A stretch of DNA of 64,000 nt from Bacteroidota bacterium (GTDB lineage: Bacteria > Bacteroidota > Bacteroidia > Flavobacteriales > Schleiferiaceae): NCBI GenBank assembly GCA_024742495.1, contig JANSYJ010000006.1:1-64000 (forward strand), given 5' to 3'. Each line of letters opens with the position of its first letter. Position 1 is the stretch's first letter. The position numbers and the translations under genes are program-made. This document shows, one piece after another, positions 26,569 to 34,807 of this stretch. The notes under the pieces were generated by a model. That model did not search any database. It worked only from the letters and a program-made list of their open reading frames with translations, and was not told where the DNA came from.

Positions 26569-28086
26569 ATGCTTGCATTAAGCCGATACCTGCCCTTTCT
26601 CCTCCTCCTCCTGTTAATTGGGCAAGCCTGCATGCAAGATCCGAATGAATCATCCGACAATACTCCGACCCTGGATGAAATTTATGATGCTTACCGGACG
26701 AATGATGGTCCTCTGGCAGAAATTGATTTCGATGCTAAAATGGATCCTCATTGGGCCCAAGCCGACCTTAGGGTTTTACGCCAAATACTAGAAGAATCCA
26801 ATCCAAGTATATACCGCTATAGCGGCAAAGCTGAGATGGATGCCCTTTTTGAAAGCGCTATGCAAAAGGCTCAAGATTCCATCAGCTATCTAGACTTAAT
26901 ACGCACCATATCCCGCATCTACAACCAAATGGCTTGCGGACATAGTGGCTGGGGGCATAGCGAGGCCTACAAGAAATACCGCAAAGAGCAGCTTCAATTG
27001 CTCCCTTTGCACATAAAATCAGTTGAGAACCGATATTTTATCACCTGTAATTTGAGCACTAGCGATAGCCTAAAAATTGGCGATGAGATTCTGCTTATTA
27101 ATGGCAGCAAACCCGAAAATATAAACCATCGACTGCGCCAACATATGTATCGCGATGGCAGCAGCAACCCGAATGCGGAAAGGGAAATTAGTGACTACTT
27201 CCCCAATGCCTATTCCAATTTCATAGGCAATCCCCAGAATTTTGAGCTTTTAATTCGGTCAACTAAAGATACCTTTAAGCTCCATGTTCCGGCAAGATTA
27301 AAATCCGATTTGGACCTGCAAAAGACCGAGTTATGCGAAGCGCCAAAGGAAATGGGACTTCCCCTGAAAATCCACCTTGATCCTGAAAATTCTACTGCCG
27401 TTTATCAAATTAAATGGTTTAGAAACGAATATATCAAAGCCCATGGGCAAGATTTTAACGCCTTTAGTGATTCCGTTTTTAGGCTTTTAGCAGAGCAGAA
27501 GATAAATAAACTCATAATTGATTTACGTGGCAACCCTGGTGGCTGGACCGCCAATGGTAAAAAGCTTTTCTCTTTTTTTATTGATGAAAGAATGCCCTAT
27601 GTAAATTCCGTGGAGCTAAGTGATACCGGCAAGTTTAGCTTCGCCCCCCTCCTACTTTCCGATCAAGGATTAAGAGATACGATGCGCTTTAAGAAAGGCG
27701 AGAACGGCTTATACAGCTGGATAAACTATCCAAACCTATTTGTGGATCCCGCAAAGAAGTTTGCCTTTAAAGGAGAAGTTATTATTCTTATTGATGAGGG
27801 CAGTCGATCTTGTGCTGCGGTTTTTTCGGCGATGATGAAATCGCATAGCAAAGCCACATTTAGAGGGCATGAAAATGGCGCGGCTCAATGTGGGCAAGGC
27901 GGGGTCGTTATAGCCGCCCAGTTGCCTTATTCGGGAATATTTGTAAGTAGTAGTAGCGCCAAATATCAATTGAACATTAAGGATCCGAGTATCACTCGTG
28001 GTGTTCCCGTCCAAGCACCTTTCCCTTCACATATCGATGAGCCTCAATCCATTATTGATTATCTCCAATCAGAAAAAGCAAGATGA
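26569..28086 (+). CDS. S41-family (tail-specific protease-like) lipoprotein
   Basis: A 505-residue protein with an N-terminal signal (about 1-21, lipobox I-G-Q-A-C) and an S41 peptidase domain. Recognisable parts are L-I-I-D-L-R-G-N-P-G-G near 318-328 and I-L-I-D-E-G-S-R-S-C-A-A-V-F at 406-419, where S414 would be the nucleophile. The usual basic partner in a G-x-x-T-x-G-K motif is not clear: the corresponding stretch reads A-T-F-R-G-H-E-N-G. It may therefore be an atypical or inactive member. Its TGA overlaps the ATG of the HD gene (ATGA). Confidence 0.8.
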   Translation: MLALSRYLPFLLLLLLIGQACMQDPNESSDNTPTLDEIYDAYRTNDGPLAEIDFDAKMDPHWAQADLRVLRQILEESNPSIYRYSGKAEMDALFESAMQKAQDSISYLDLIRTISRIYNQMACGHSGWGHSEAYKKYRKEQLQLLPLHIKSVENRYFITCNLSTSDSLKIGDEILLINGSKPENINHRLRQHMYRDGSSNPNAEREISDYFPNAYSNFIGNPQNFELLIRSTKDTFKLHVPARLKSDLDLQKTELCEAPKEMGLPLKIHLDPENSTAVYQIKWFRNEYIKAHGQDFNAFSDSVFRLLAEQKINKLIIDLRGNPGGWTANGKKLFSFFIDERMPYVNSVELSDTGKFSFAPLLLSDQGLRDTMRFKKGENGLYSWINYPNLFVDPAKKFAFKGEVIILIDEGSRSCAAVFSAMMKSHSKATFRGHENGAAQCGQGGVVIAAQLPYSGIFVSSSSAKYQLNIKDPSITRGVPVQAPFPSHIDEPQSIIDYLQSEKAR

Positions 28087-28718
28087 TTATGGAAAGTAAA
28101 CTTCTCGAAAGATTATGGACTGAGCTTTCATTGCGCTATGATGATAATGAGGAACGAATTAATAGCCATTGGCAGGAAATTACAAAGTGTTACCAAGCGG
28201 ATAATCGTTATTACCATAACCTAAACCATCTGCTGCAAATGGTCAATTTGGCTCTGGATTATCAAGGGAAATTAAAAGTAGCGGATTTGGTCCTTTACAG
28301 CATCTTTTACCATGACATTATTTACAATGCAAAAAGTGGGAGGAATGAAGAACGAAGTGCCGAACTCGCCAAATTAAGATTGTCGGACAGCCAATTATCA
28401 TTCGAGAAAATAACCGCCATTCAAGCGCAAATAATGGCGACCAAGCAGCATCTTAAAAGCAATGATTCGGATACAAATTATTTGCTGGATTTTGATTTAG
28501 CCATTTTGGGTAGCGGGCGGAAGGATTATGAAGAATACTGCATAGCCATTCGCAAGGAATATGCGGTTTACCCAAACTTCCTCTATCGTAAAGGCCGTAA
28601 AAAGGTGATTAAACACTTTCTAAATCAAGAATACATTTACCACAGCGAGGAAGCTCAAGATCGATTTGAGGATCAGGCTCGAATGAATTTAAAGTATGAA
28701 CTAAAAAAGCTAGCTTAG
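28083..28718 (+). CDS. HD-superfamily phosphohydrolase-like protein
   Basis: A 211-residue all-helical protein resembling the predicted metal-dependent HD-superfamily hydrolases (COG4339 type). The metal-binding residues would be in Y-H-N-L-N-H near 44-49 and the H-D pair in I-F-Y-H-D-I-I-Y near 75-82; E-x-R-S-A near 91 also fits. The substrate is unknown. It overlaps the upstream gene by four bases and so is probably translated with it. Confidence 0.83.
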   Translation: MIMESKLLERLWTELSLRYDDNEERINSHWQEITKCYQADNRYYHNLNHLLQMVNLALDYQGKLKVADLVLYSIFYHDIIYNAKSGRNEERSAELAKLRLSDSQLSFEKITAIQAQIMATKQHLKSNDSDTNYLLDFDLAILGSGRKDYEEYCIAIRKEYAVYPNFLYRKGRKKVIKHFLNQEYIYHSEEAQDRFEDQARMNLKYELKKLA

Positions 28719-28756
28719 TGGGCAAATCATTCTGCACTAGGCATTTAAATTAAATC

Positions 28757-29545
28757 ATGAAAAAACTCCTATCCTGTTTTTGCATTCTTGTACTCTTTAG
28801 TCAGTGTAGTTCAGAACCTAAGCAGAAGGGCTTTTCGGTGCATACTGAAAGCCCGGAAGAATCGGGTGAGACTGAAGAACAAAAGGGCCTAAATTCCGAC
28901 TCACTTAATTTGGATACTCGTCCAGGAGGGGTTTTAATTAGTGGCTATCCTCAATACCGATTAATTCCAATTTACCTGCTTAATGCAGAGGCTTATCGCG
29001 GTAAATTAAAGTACTTCAGCGGCAGTAATGCCTTTCACCATAGCTATGGCACTATTGGCCGCAACGACAGTAATAATTGGCATTCGAATTATATGCCCGG
29101 CTTTACCGCTATGTACGGCTACAATTTACTGAATATACAGCTGCACGATGTTCATACTAAGGGAAGTCATGCCTTCTTCGAAAATCCAGTTTTAATAAAA
29201 ACCGTTTACTTCCCGGCCTTTTCCAAGGATACATTAAACGGCAGAGCGGTAAAACGTGATTATTATATGGTCTCCGCCTATAATGAAGACTCCAACCAGG
29301 ATCAATACATCAACAGCAGCGATCTTCGACGTTTCTTCCTCTTTGACCTCCATGGTAAATCACTCGGGCCCTTAATCCCCTTAAACTACTCGGTTCGCAG
29401 TTCTCAATACGATCCTGCCAACGATTACATGTATGTTTATGCTGCTGAGGATGAGGATAATAATGGTCGGATTGAAGCTAAGGAAAAAGTAAAAGTCTTT
29501 TGGATCGATCTAAATAATCCCAAGCTGAGGGGCTTGATGTTTTAA
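28757..29545 (+). CDS. Lipoprotein with two EF-hand-like calcium loops
   Basis: A 262-residue protein with a lipobox signal (about 1-17, L-F-S-Q-C-S-S). Two 12-residue stretches fit the EF-hand loop: D178-S-N-Q-D-Q-Y-I-N-S-S-D189 and the near-perfect D232-E-D-N-N-G-R-I-E-A-K-E243. These are spaced like dockerin/EF-hand calcium sites on an otherwise unknown domain. Calcium binding is inferred. It stands 38 bases after the HD gene on the same strand. Confidence 0.75.
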   Translation: MKKLLSCFCILVLFSQCSSEPKQKGFSVHTESPEESGETEEQKGLNSDSLNLDTRPGGVLISGYPQYRLIPIYLLNAEAYRGKLKYFSGSNAFHHSYGTIGRNDSNNWHSNYMPGFTAMYGYNLLNIQLHDVHTKGSHAFFENPVLIKTVYFPAFSKDTLNGRAVKRDYYMVSAYNEDSNQDQYINSSDLRRFFLFDLHGKSLGPLIPLNYSVRSSQYDPANDYMYVYAAEDEDNNGRIEAKEKVKVFWIDLNNPKLRGLMF

Positions 29546-29673
29546 TACAGATCAGTTATTCAATTAAGCTTAGAAGCTTTTTTAATAGCTATTAATTTTG
29601 TCTTCATTGAAAAGTTCTAAAAGCTTACCATGTTTTAATTCATTCGCCTATTTTTAGGGCCCTAGAACAAGCT

Positions 29674-30195
29674 ATGAAACACTTTTTAAAATTGGGCATC
29701 TTCGCCCTAGTCCTAAGTTTAAATGCCTGTGTAAATTCTGAGAAAACAGAAAGTGCGGCCGACTTAAGTATAGAAATGGCGGCTATCGCCGATCAGTTGA
29801 AAAGCGATGAAAATAATAGCTATTTAAAAACCTTAAAACCCACGGCCGAAGACCTTAAGGCAATTTTTAAGGAGAATGGCACCTACAAACAAATGTTAGA
29901 CTATTCCAATTCCAATTGGAAAAAAGTGGATAACATACCCCCAAATGCTATGAAACCTAGTGAAGAAGGCGCCAAGCTTATTATTCATACTTTAAGTGAT
30001 GAAGATTTAAAGGCGGCTAAAAATGGCGGTTTCCCAATTGAGTATTTAGGCTTTGCTAAAAATGTGAATGATGGTATCGTGTTCTACGGCATGCAATACC
30101 TGAAAAGCGATGGAAGCGAAGATATTTTTCGCAGTGCCTTTTTTAAGGTTAACGATCGCTGGGTATTCATTCCACTGCCCTATCTAGGGCTTTAA
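29674..30195 (+). CDS. Small lipoprotein, unknown
   Basis: A 173-residue protein with a lipobox signal ending L-N-A-C near residue 19. The mature part is helical at first (A-A-D-L-S-I-E-M-A-A-I-A-D-Q-L) and then beta-rich, ending W-V-F-I-P-L-P-Y. No family recognised. It is 128 bases downstream of the EF-hand lipoprotein; that gap contains a short AAGC/GCTT inverted repeat followed by T residues (about 29563-29581), which may be a weak terminator for the upstream gene. Confidence 0.68.
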   Translation: MKHFLKLGIFALVLSLNACVNSEKTESAADLSIEMAAIADQLKSDENNSYLKTLKPTAEDLKAIFKENGTYKQMLDYSNSNWKKVDNIPPNAMKPSEEGAKLIIHTLSDEDLKAAKNGGFPIEYLGFAKNVNDGIVFYGMQYLKSDGSEDIFRSAFFKVNDRWVFIPLPYLGL

Positions 30196-30205
30196 TATTT
30201 GCCAA

Positions 30206-30739
30206 ATGGATTTACGCTATCCCATCGGAGCATCAAAGGCTCATGCAAATCCTGATTCCGTAACTTTAAAGGATTGGATAAACAGCATTCGCAATTTTCC
30301 CCTTCAAATTGAAAGTCAAGTAAGATCCTTGGAATCTGATAAATTAGATTGGCCCTATCGTCCTGAAGGTTGGACAATTAGAGAAGTAGTGCATCATTGT
30401 GTTGACAGTCACCTAAATGCCTTCCTGCGATTTAAACTAACGCTAACGGAAGATACACCGACAATTAAACCCTATCAAGAAGCACTTTGGGTACAGTTAG
30501 CGGATGGAAAAGAAGAAGATGTAAGTAATTCATTGCTACTGCTTCAAAGCCTGCACCATCGCTGGATTTTGCTTATTGATAGCCTAAATTCGGATCAACT
30601 AAAGCGAGAGTACTTCCATCCGGAAAACAATAAAACCTATTCCTTAGCTGAAGTTATTGGTACCTATGCCTGGCATTGCGAGCATCATTTGGCGCATGTA
30701 CATCAGGCCATAGCCTCGGAAGGGAAATATCGAGCTTAA
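30206..30739 (+). CDS. YfiT-like DinB-superfamily metal-dependent hydrolase
   Basis: A 177-residue protein with the YfiT pattern: P-E-G-W-T-I-R-E-V-V-H-H-C-V-D-S-H near 53-69 and H-C-E-H-H-L-A-H at 157-164. By analogy with Bacillus YfiT the metal ligands would be H64, H160 and H164. YfiT-type proteins are related to bacillithiol transferases (BstA), but the substrate here is unknown. Its end meets the end of the convergent GNAT gene. Confidence 0.88.
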   Translation: MDLRYPIGASKAHANPDSVTLKDWINSIRNFPLQIESQVRSLESDKLDWPYRPEGWTIREVVHHCVDSHLNAFLRFKLTLTEDTPTIKPYQEALWVQLADGKEEDVSNSLLLLQSLHHRWILLIDSLNSDQLKREYFHPENNKTYSLAEVIGTYAWHCEHHLAHVHQAIASEGKYRA

Positions 30740-31023
30740 AGTAAATCCCCGTATTTATCGGGATCGCGCAACATTAGGTTTTTGGCAAAAGGGCAAACGG
30801 GTAAAATTCGCAGTTTGTTCTCGCGACTGTAATCAGCCACAGCGTCCAGTAAAGCCCGACCAATACCTTGGCCACCTAATTCTGCTGCTACCTCAGTGTG
30901 TTTAATTACCAGTAGCGCACTATCGGTTTTTAATAAATCCATAAAAGCCTGCACGGGGCCTTCCTCTGCTTGACGGTATTCAAATTTCCCCTCTCCCGAG
31001 GATTGCCAATTTTGATTAATCAT
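30736..31023 (-). CDS. YjdJ-like GNAT-fold protein
   Basis: A 95-residue short member of the acetyltransferase (GNAT) superfamily, with V-A-A-E-L-G-G-Q-G-I-G-R-A-L-L as the acetyl-CoA loop and C-P-F-A-K near the end. The frame extends to a TTG at 31038, but the ATG at 31023 (M-I-N-Q-N-W) fits the family length. It overlaps the end of the 2-hydroxyacid dehydrogenase gene by eight bases and is last in the minus-strand operon. The substrate is unknown. Confidence 0.85.
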   Translation of the reverse strand: MINQNWQSSGEGKFEYRQAEEGPVQAFMDLLKTDSALLVIKHTEVAAELGGQGIGRALLDAVADYSRENKLRILPVCPFAKNLMLRDPDKYGDLL

Positions 31024-31957
31024 AAGCCAACTTTTCAATTTTATGGAGAAGAATATCGGCCATCCTTAGTCTGCTTTCAAAGGTCCAGCCAGCGATATGT
31101 GGACTTAAAACAACCTTATCGCTTTTTAATAGAAAATCCAATTCAGGTTTCGACTGTTCATTGGCGATGTTTTCGAAGCTGCTTTTTTCAAATTCTAAAA
31201 CGTCTAAACAGGCCCCTCTAACTTTATCTAATTTCAAGGCCTTAACTAGGGCCTTAGTATCTACTATGCTACCGCGAGCGGTGTTAATTAGAAAGAAATC
31301 CTTCTTACAGCTATTAATAAATTCCTCATTAAAGAGGTGATCCGTTTCTGAAGTTTGCGGGAGGTGAAAGCTAATAACATCTGCCTCCCTTTTCAAACGA
31401 TCCAAGCTAACTTCCTCAACTTGAGGACTGCTAAAACCTTTTTTATACTTGTCGTAAGCTAAAACTTGACATTCCATGCCACGGAGTTTTTTGGCAAAGG
31501 CCGAGCCGGTATTTCCATAACCTACTAGCCCAACTACCTTTCCTTTTAACTCATAGCCTCGATTTTCCGAACGCAGCCATAAACCTTCACGCACCTCTCT
31601 ATCTGCAATTAGCAAGCGATTAAAAAGTGCTAGGAGCATTCCTAAGGCCTGCTCTCCTACAGCATTTCGGTTTCCTTCTGGTGCTGATAGAACAGTGATA
31701 GATTGGGCAGCTGCCGCATCTAAATCAATATTCTCTAAGCCAGCACCTACTCGGGCAATGAACCTCATTTGGGAACATTGTTGCAATATGGCAGCATTTA
31801 TGGGCATTCTACTTCTTAAAACAAGACCGTGATAGGCAGACCAGTTAATGTCCTCGGCCTTTCGGTCATAGGCTTCTTCTACATCAAATGCCATTTGCGG
31901 CAAACGTTCTAGAAATAAAGAATCGACCCGATCTAGGATAAGTACCTTTTTATTCAT
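31016..31957 (-). CDS. D-2-hydroxyacid dehydrogenase (SerA-like, short)
   Basis: A 313-residue NAD-dependent dehydrogenase of the D-isomer family. The catalytic domain has R-V-G-A-G-L-E-N-I-D near 73-82, the NAD domain G-L-V-G-Y-G-N-T-G-S-A near 140-150, and the catalytic histidine is in L-S-P-H-I-A-G-W near 288-295. It lacks the C-terminal ACT domain of full SerA, so it could be phosphoglycerate dehydrogenase or another 2-hydroxyacid enzyme. The ATG at 31957 overlaps the upstream stop (ATGA); an upstream in-frame start at 31969 is less likely. Confidence 0.88.
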   Translation of the reverse strand: MNKKVLILDRVDSLFLERLPQMAFDVEEAYDRKAEDINWSAYHGLVLRSRMPINAAILQQCSQMRFIARVGAGLENIDLDAAAAQSITVLSAPEGNRNAVGEQALGMLLALFNRLLIADREVREGLWLRSENRGYELKGKVVGLVGYGNTGSAFAKKLRGMECQVLAYDKYKKGFSSPQVEEVSLDRLKREADVISFHLPQTSETDHLFNEEFINSCKKDFFLINTARGSIVDTKALVKALKLDKVRGACLDVLEFEKSSFENIANEQSKPELDFLLKSDKVVLSPHIAGWTFESRLRMADILLHKIEKLAYD

Positions 31958-32697
31958 CGAATACGCCAACTAAAGCCGGTATTTACAAAATAATTGGTGA
32001 ACAGGCCAACTGCGGGTCCGGTACCAATTTGGTTACCTACATAAATATCCCAAGCGAATCTTGGGCTAATTAAGAAATTGAAGCCCGCATCAAATGCCAG
32101 GTAATCGCGGTTAGCGGAATTTAAGCTCAATCCGTAAACCTCAGCGAAGATGGAGTATTTGGGAAGGGTGTAGGATAGTAGTACCGTCCATTGGGCGCTG
32201 TAATCGGTAAACTCATCATGGTATAAACCTAAATTAGCACTTACACCCCAAGGGCCATCATTTAAACTTGCTGATAGGCGATAATCTAAATTGCTAAAAG
32301 AGCTTTGTACAATAAAAGCCCAGCTAAAGCGCTCAGAGGAACCCGGCAATGCCGCTCTTAACATTAAAGTTGGGTCGCCGCTTTCCGCCGTAAAATCATC
32401 GTTTAGTATCGGATTGTTTCTCCCCAAATATTTATAGGCTATACCCGCCTCAATATTAGAGCCCAGTCCAAAGCGGAGACTTGCATCGGCCGAAAGTTCT
32501 CTTTGTTCTACTAAGATGGGGCCATCGCCAAAGCGGCTGTAAAAGTCGCGCCATTCAAATCCCTGTTGGTATTGAACACTTCCTTTATTTAACACTTGGG
32601 AGCTAAAAGTTTGACCCGGTCGATCGCTAATTAAGCCTTCTTGTGCAAAAGCAAAAGTTGATACGAGCAAAAAGAAAATGAAGCCTTTTATTCTCAT
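31954..32697 (-). CDS. Outer-membrane protein of the phenol-degradation MetA-like family
   Basis: A 247-residue protein with a signal peptide (about 1-18, ending T-F-A-F-A-Q) followed by I-S-D-R-P-G-Q-T near 23-30, a hallmark of the putative MetA-pathway/outer-membrane transporter-like family in Bacteroidota. The body alternates hydrophobic and polar residues as in a beta-barrel and ends F-S-W-R-I-R. Its ATGA overlaps the mgtE stop. The transported compound is unknown. Confidence 0.8.
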   Translation of the reverse strand: MRIKGFIFFLLVSTFAFAQEGLISDRPGQTFSSQVLNKGSVQYQQGFEWRDFYSRFGDGPILVEQRELSADASLRFGLGSNIEAGIAYKYLGRNNPILNDDFTAESGDPTLMLRAALPGSSERFSWAFIVQSSFSNLDYRLSASLNDGPWGVSANLGLYHDEFTDYSAQWTVLLSYTLPKYSIFAEVYGLSLNSANRDYLAFDAGFNFLISPRFAWDIYVGNQIGTGPAVGLFTNYFVNTGFSWRIR

Positions 32698-34049
32698 AAT
32701 CCTAATATTAACCTTCCAATTTGGAAATAAAGAAATAGCCCAATAATATCATTCAAGGTGGTGATAAAGGGCCCAGTAGCTAAGGCCGGATCTATTTTAT
32801 ACTTATCTAGCGCAAGCGGAACAAAAGTGCCAATTAAAGCCGCCACCACAATTACTGAAAAGAGGGCCACACTTACGGTTAAAGCTAATTTCATGCTGTA
32901 GCCTAAAAACAAACTGGCACCAATTACCAGTAAGCTTAATATTAAGCCATTAACCAAGGCTACTCCTAATTCTTTTAGCAATCGGCTTAAGGTCGAGTTA
33001 TCGCCTAAAGACTGACTGGCAAGGCCTTGCACTATAATAGCCGAGGATTGAACGCCAACATTGCCGCCCATTGCCGCAATAAGCGGAATAAAGAAGGCCA
33101 TCTGTGGCACCATGCCTATATCGCCTTCATAGCGACCAATAACCGAAGCGGCTAATAGTCCACCAAAAAGCCCAATTAATAGCCAGGGTAAACGTGCACG
33201 GGTAATTAACCAAATGGTATCTCCAGCTTCCACCTCATCAGTTAAACCACTGGCGAGGTTATAATCTTCCTTGGCTTCATCACGAATAAAATCCACCACA
33301 TCATCAATGGTAATACGCCCAACTAAATGACCGAGAGGATCTACTACAGGCATAACTACCAAATCGTATTTCTGCATCAGGTTGGTTACTTCCTCCGCCT
33401 CGGTATTCACCTCCACCGACCGTACCTTTAGCGAGTAAACTTCAGAAATTGGGGTTCGAGTGGAAGTGGTTAAAAGCTTCTTTAAGCTAAGGGTACCCAG
33501 GAGTTTATTATCCTCATTTACAACGTAAATAGCATGCACCTGCTCTACCTCTTCCGCTTGCTTACGCATCTCACGCACACATTCCAGAACCATCCAATGA
33601 TCCTTTACCTTGATCATCTCGGTGGCCATCAAAGCCCCTGCCGTTCCTTCTGGATACACCAAAAGACCGGCGATATCCATCGCTTGCTTTTGATCCTCTA
33701 TATTCTCTAGTACCTCGCGCCTTTGCGAAATATCCAGTTCATTGATCAGATCCGCAGCATCATCGGAATCAAGATTATCAATTAACTCTAGCGCAATCTC
33801 CTCACCGGTATAATCTTCCAAGAGCTTTGCTCGGAGATCTTCATCCAGTTCCATTAGCACTTCTGCACCCAAATGATCGGCTATAGCCTCGTAAAAAAAG
33901 GAGGCATAATCCTCATCAATTTTATCGAGTATTTCAGCTAAATCCGCGGGATGCGCTTCATTCAGCAATTCCTCATAGGCGGAAAGATCCCTTCTTTCAA
34001 GGGCATCTTCTAATGCTATGATATAGTCCTTGCTGAGTTCTAAATTCAT
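32694..34049 (-). CDS. mgtE: MgtE-type magnesium transporter
   Basis: A 451-residue Mg2+ channel. The N domain (about 1-130) has the acidic MgtE helical repeats, followed by two CBS domains (about 135-255, Y-P-E-G-T-A-G-A-L-M then V-V-M-P-V-V-D-P-L-G), and a membrane domain with five helices (about 280-450, including P-L-I-A-A-M-G-G-N-V-G-V-Q-S-S). In the family, intracellular Mg2+ binding to N and CBS domains closes the pore. It overlaps rsmA by four bases. Intact. Confidence 0.95.
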   Translation of the reverse strand: MNLELSKDYIIALEDALERRDLSAYEELLNEAHPADLAEILDKIDEDYASFFYEAIADHLGAEVLMELDEDLRAKLLEDYTGEEIALELIDNLDSDDAADLINELDISQRREVLENIEDQKQAMDIAGLLVYPEGTAGALMATEMIKVKDHWMVLECVREMRKQAEEVEQVHAIYVVNEDNKLLGTLSLKKLLTTSTRTPISEVYSLKVRSVEVNTEAEEVTNLMQKYDLVVMPVVDPLGHLVGRITIDDVVDFIRDEAKEDYNLASGLTDEVEAGDTIWLITRARLPWLLIGLFGGLLAASVIGRYEGDIGMVPQMAFFIPLIAAMGGNVGVQSSAIIVQGLASQSLGDNSTLSRLLKELGVALVNGLILSLLVIGASLFLGYSMKLALTVSVALFSVIVVAALIGTFVPLALDKYKIDPALATGPFITTLNDIIGLFLYFQIGRLILGL

Positions 34050-34807
34050 GCTTTAAGCTTAAGAGTTAGGGAAACGAAGTCTTGCCAAGATAGCTGTTCA
34101 GCCCGCTTTTGCAGCAATGAGGCCTCCAGTCCATCGAGGGGTAAATTTAGACTTTTAAGAGCATTGCGTAGGGTTTTACGACGCTGATTAAAAGCGGCTT
34201 TTACTACCCGAGTTAAAAGGCGAACTTCCACCTCTGGCTGCCAGTCATCACGTCTTTTAAAACGTATTACTCCCGACCTTACTTTGGGGGGTGGATTAAA
34301 TTCCTCTGGTTCTACTGTAAAAAGGTATTCTCTTTCATAAAACACTCCCGCTAAAACCGAAAGGATGCCATAGGTTTTCGAACCGGGTTCTGCGGTTAAG
34401 CGATCGGCTACTTCCTTTTGGAACATACCCACCATTTCTGGTATTAAATCGGGGTAGTCTAGCATTTTAAAAATAATCTGACTACTAATATTATAGGGGT
34501 AATTCCCTATTAAGCCAAAGGGTTCTTTTAGGATTTCCCTAAGGTCGAGTTGTAGAAAGTCGCCAGGAATAATATGACCTTGCAAAGCGGGGAAATTATC
34601 TTCCAGATAGTGTACCGATTCAGTATCGATCTCTACCACAAAAACTTCCGTTTCAGTTTTAAGCAAATGCTCGGTAAGTATTCCCATTCCCGGGCCTACT
34701 TCCACCAGCTTCTTAAAGCCATCTCCCGACATGGCCTTTGCAATTCGGCCAGCGGTTTCGGGGTCTTTTAAGAAATGTTGACCAAGATGCTTTTTCGCTC
34801 TAACCAT
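34046..34807 (-). CDS. rsmA: RsmA, 16S rRNA dimethyladenosine transferase
   Basis: A ribosome-maturation methyltransferase that dimethylates A1518 and A1519 of 16S rRNA (E. coli numbering). The 253 residues begin M-V-R-A-K-K-H-L-G-Q-H-F-L-K-D, the family signature. SAM motif V-E-V-G-P-G-M-G-I-L-T is near 37-47, and the catalytic N-Y-P-Y motif reads G-N-Y-P-Y-N-I-S-S. The frame is open three codons further upstream, but the ATG at 34807 matches the family. It overlaps the M3 peptidase stop by eight bases. Confidence 0.96.
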   Translation of the reverse strand: MVRAKKHLGQHFLKDPETAGRIAKAMSGDGFKKLVEVGPGMGILTEHLLKTETEVFVVEIDTESVHYLEDNFPALQGHIIPGDFLQLDLREILKEPFGLIGNYPYNISSQIIFKMLDYPDLIPEMVGMFQKEVADRLTAEPGSKTYGILSVLAGVFYEREYLFTVEPEEFNPPPKVRSGVIRFKRRDDWQPEVEVRLLTRVVKAAFNQRRKTLRNALKSLNLPLDGLEASLLQKRAEQLSWQDFVSLTLKLKA

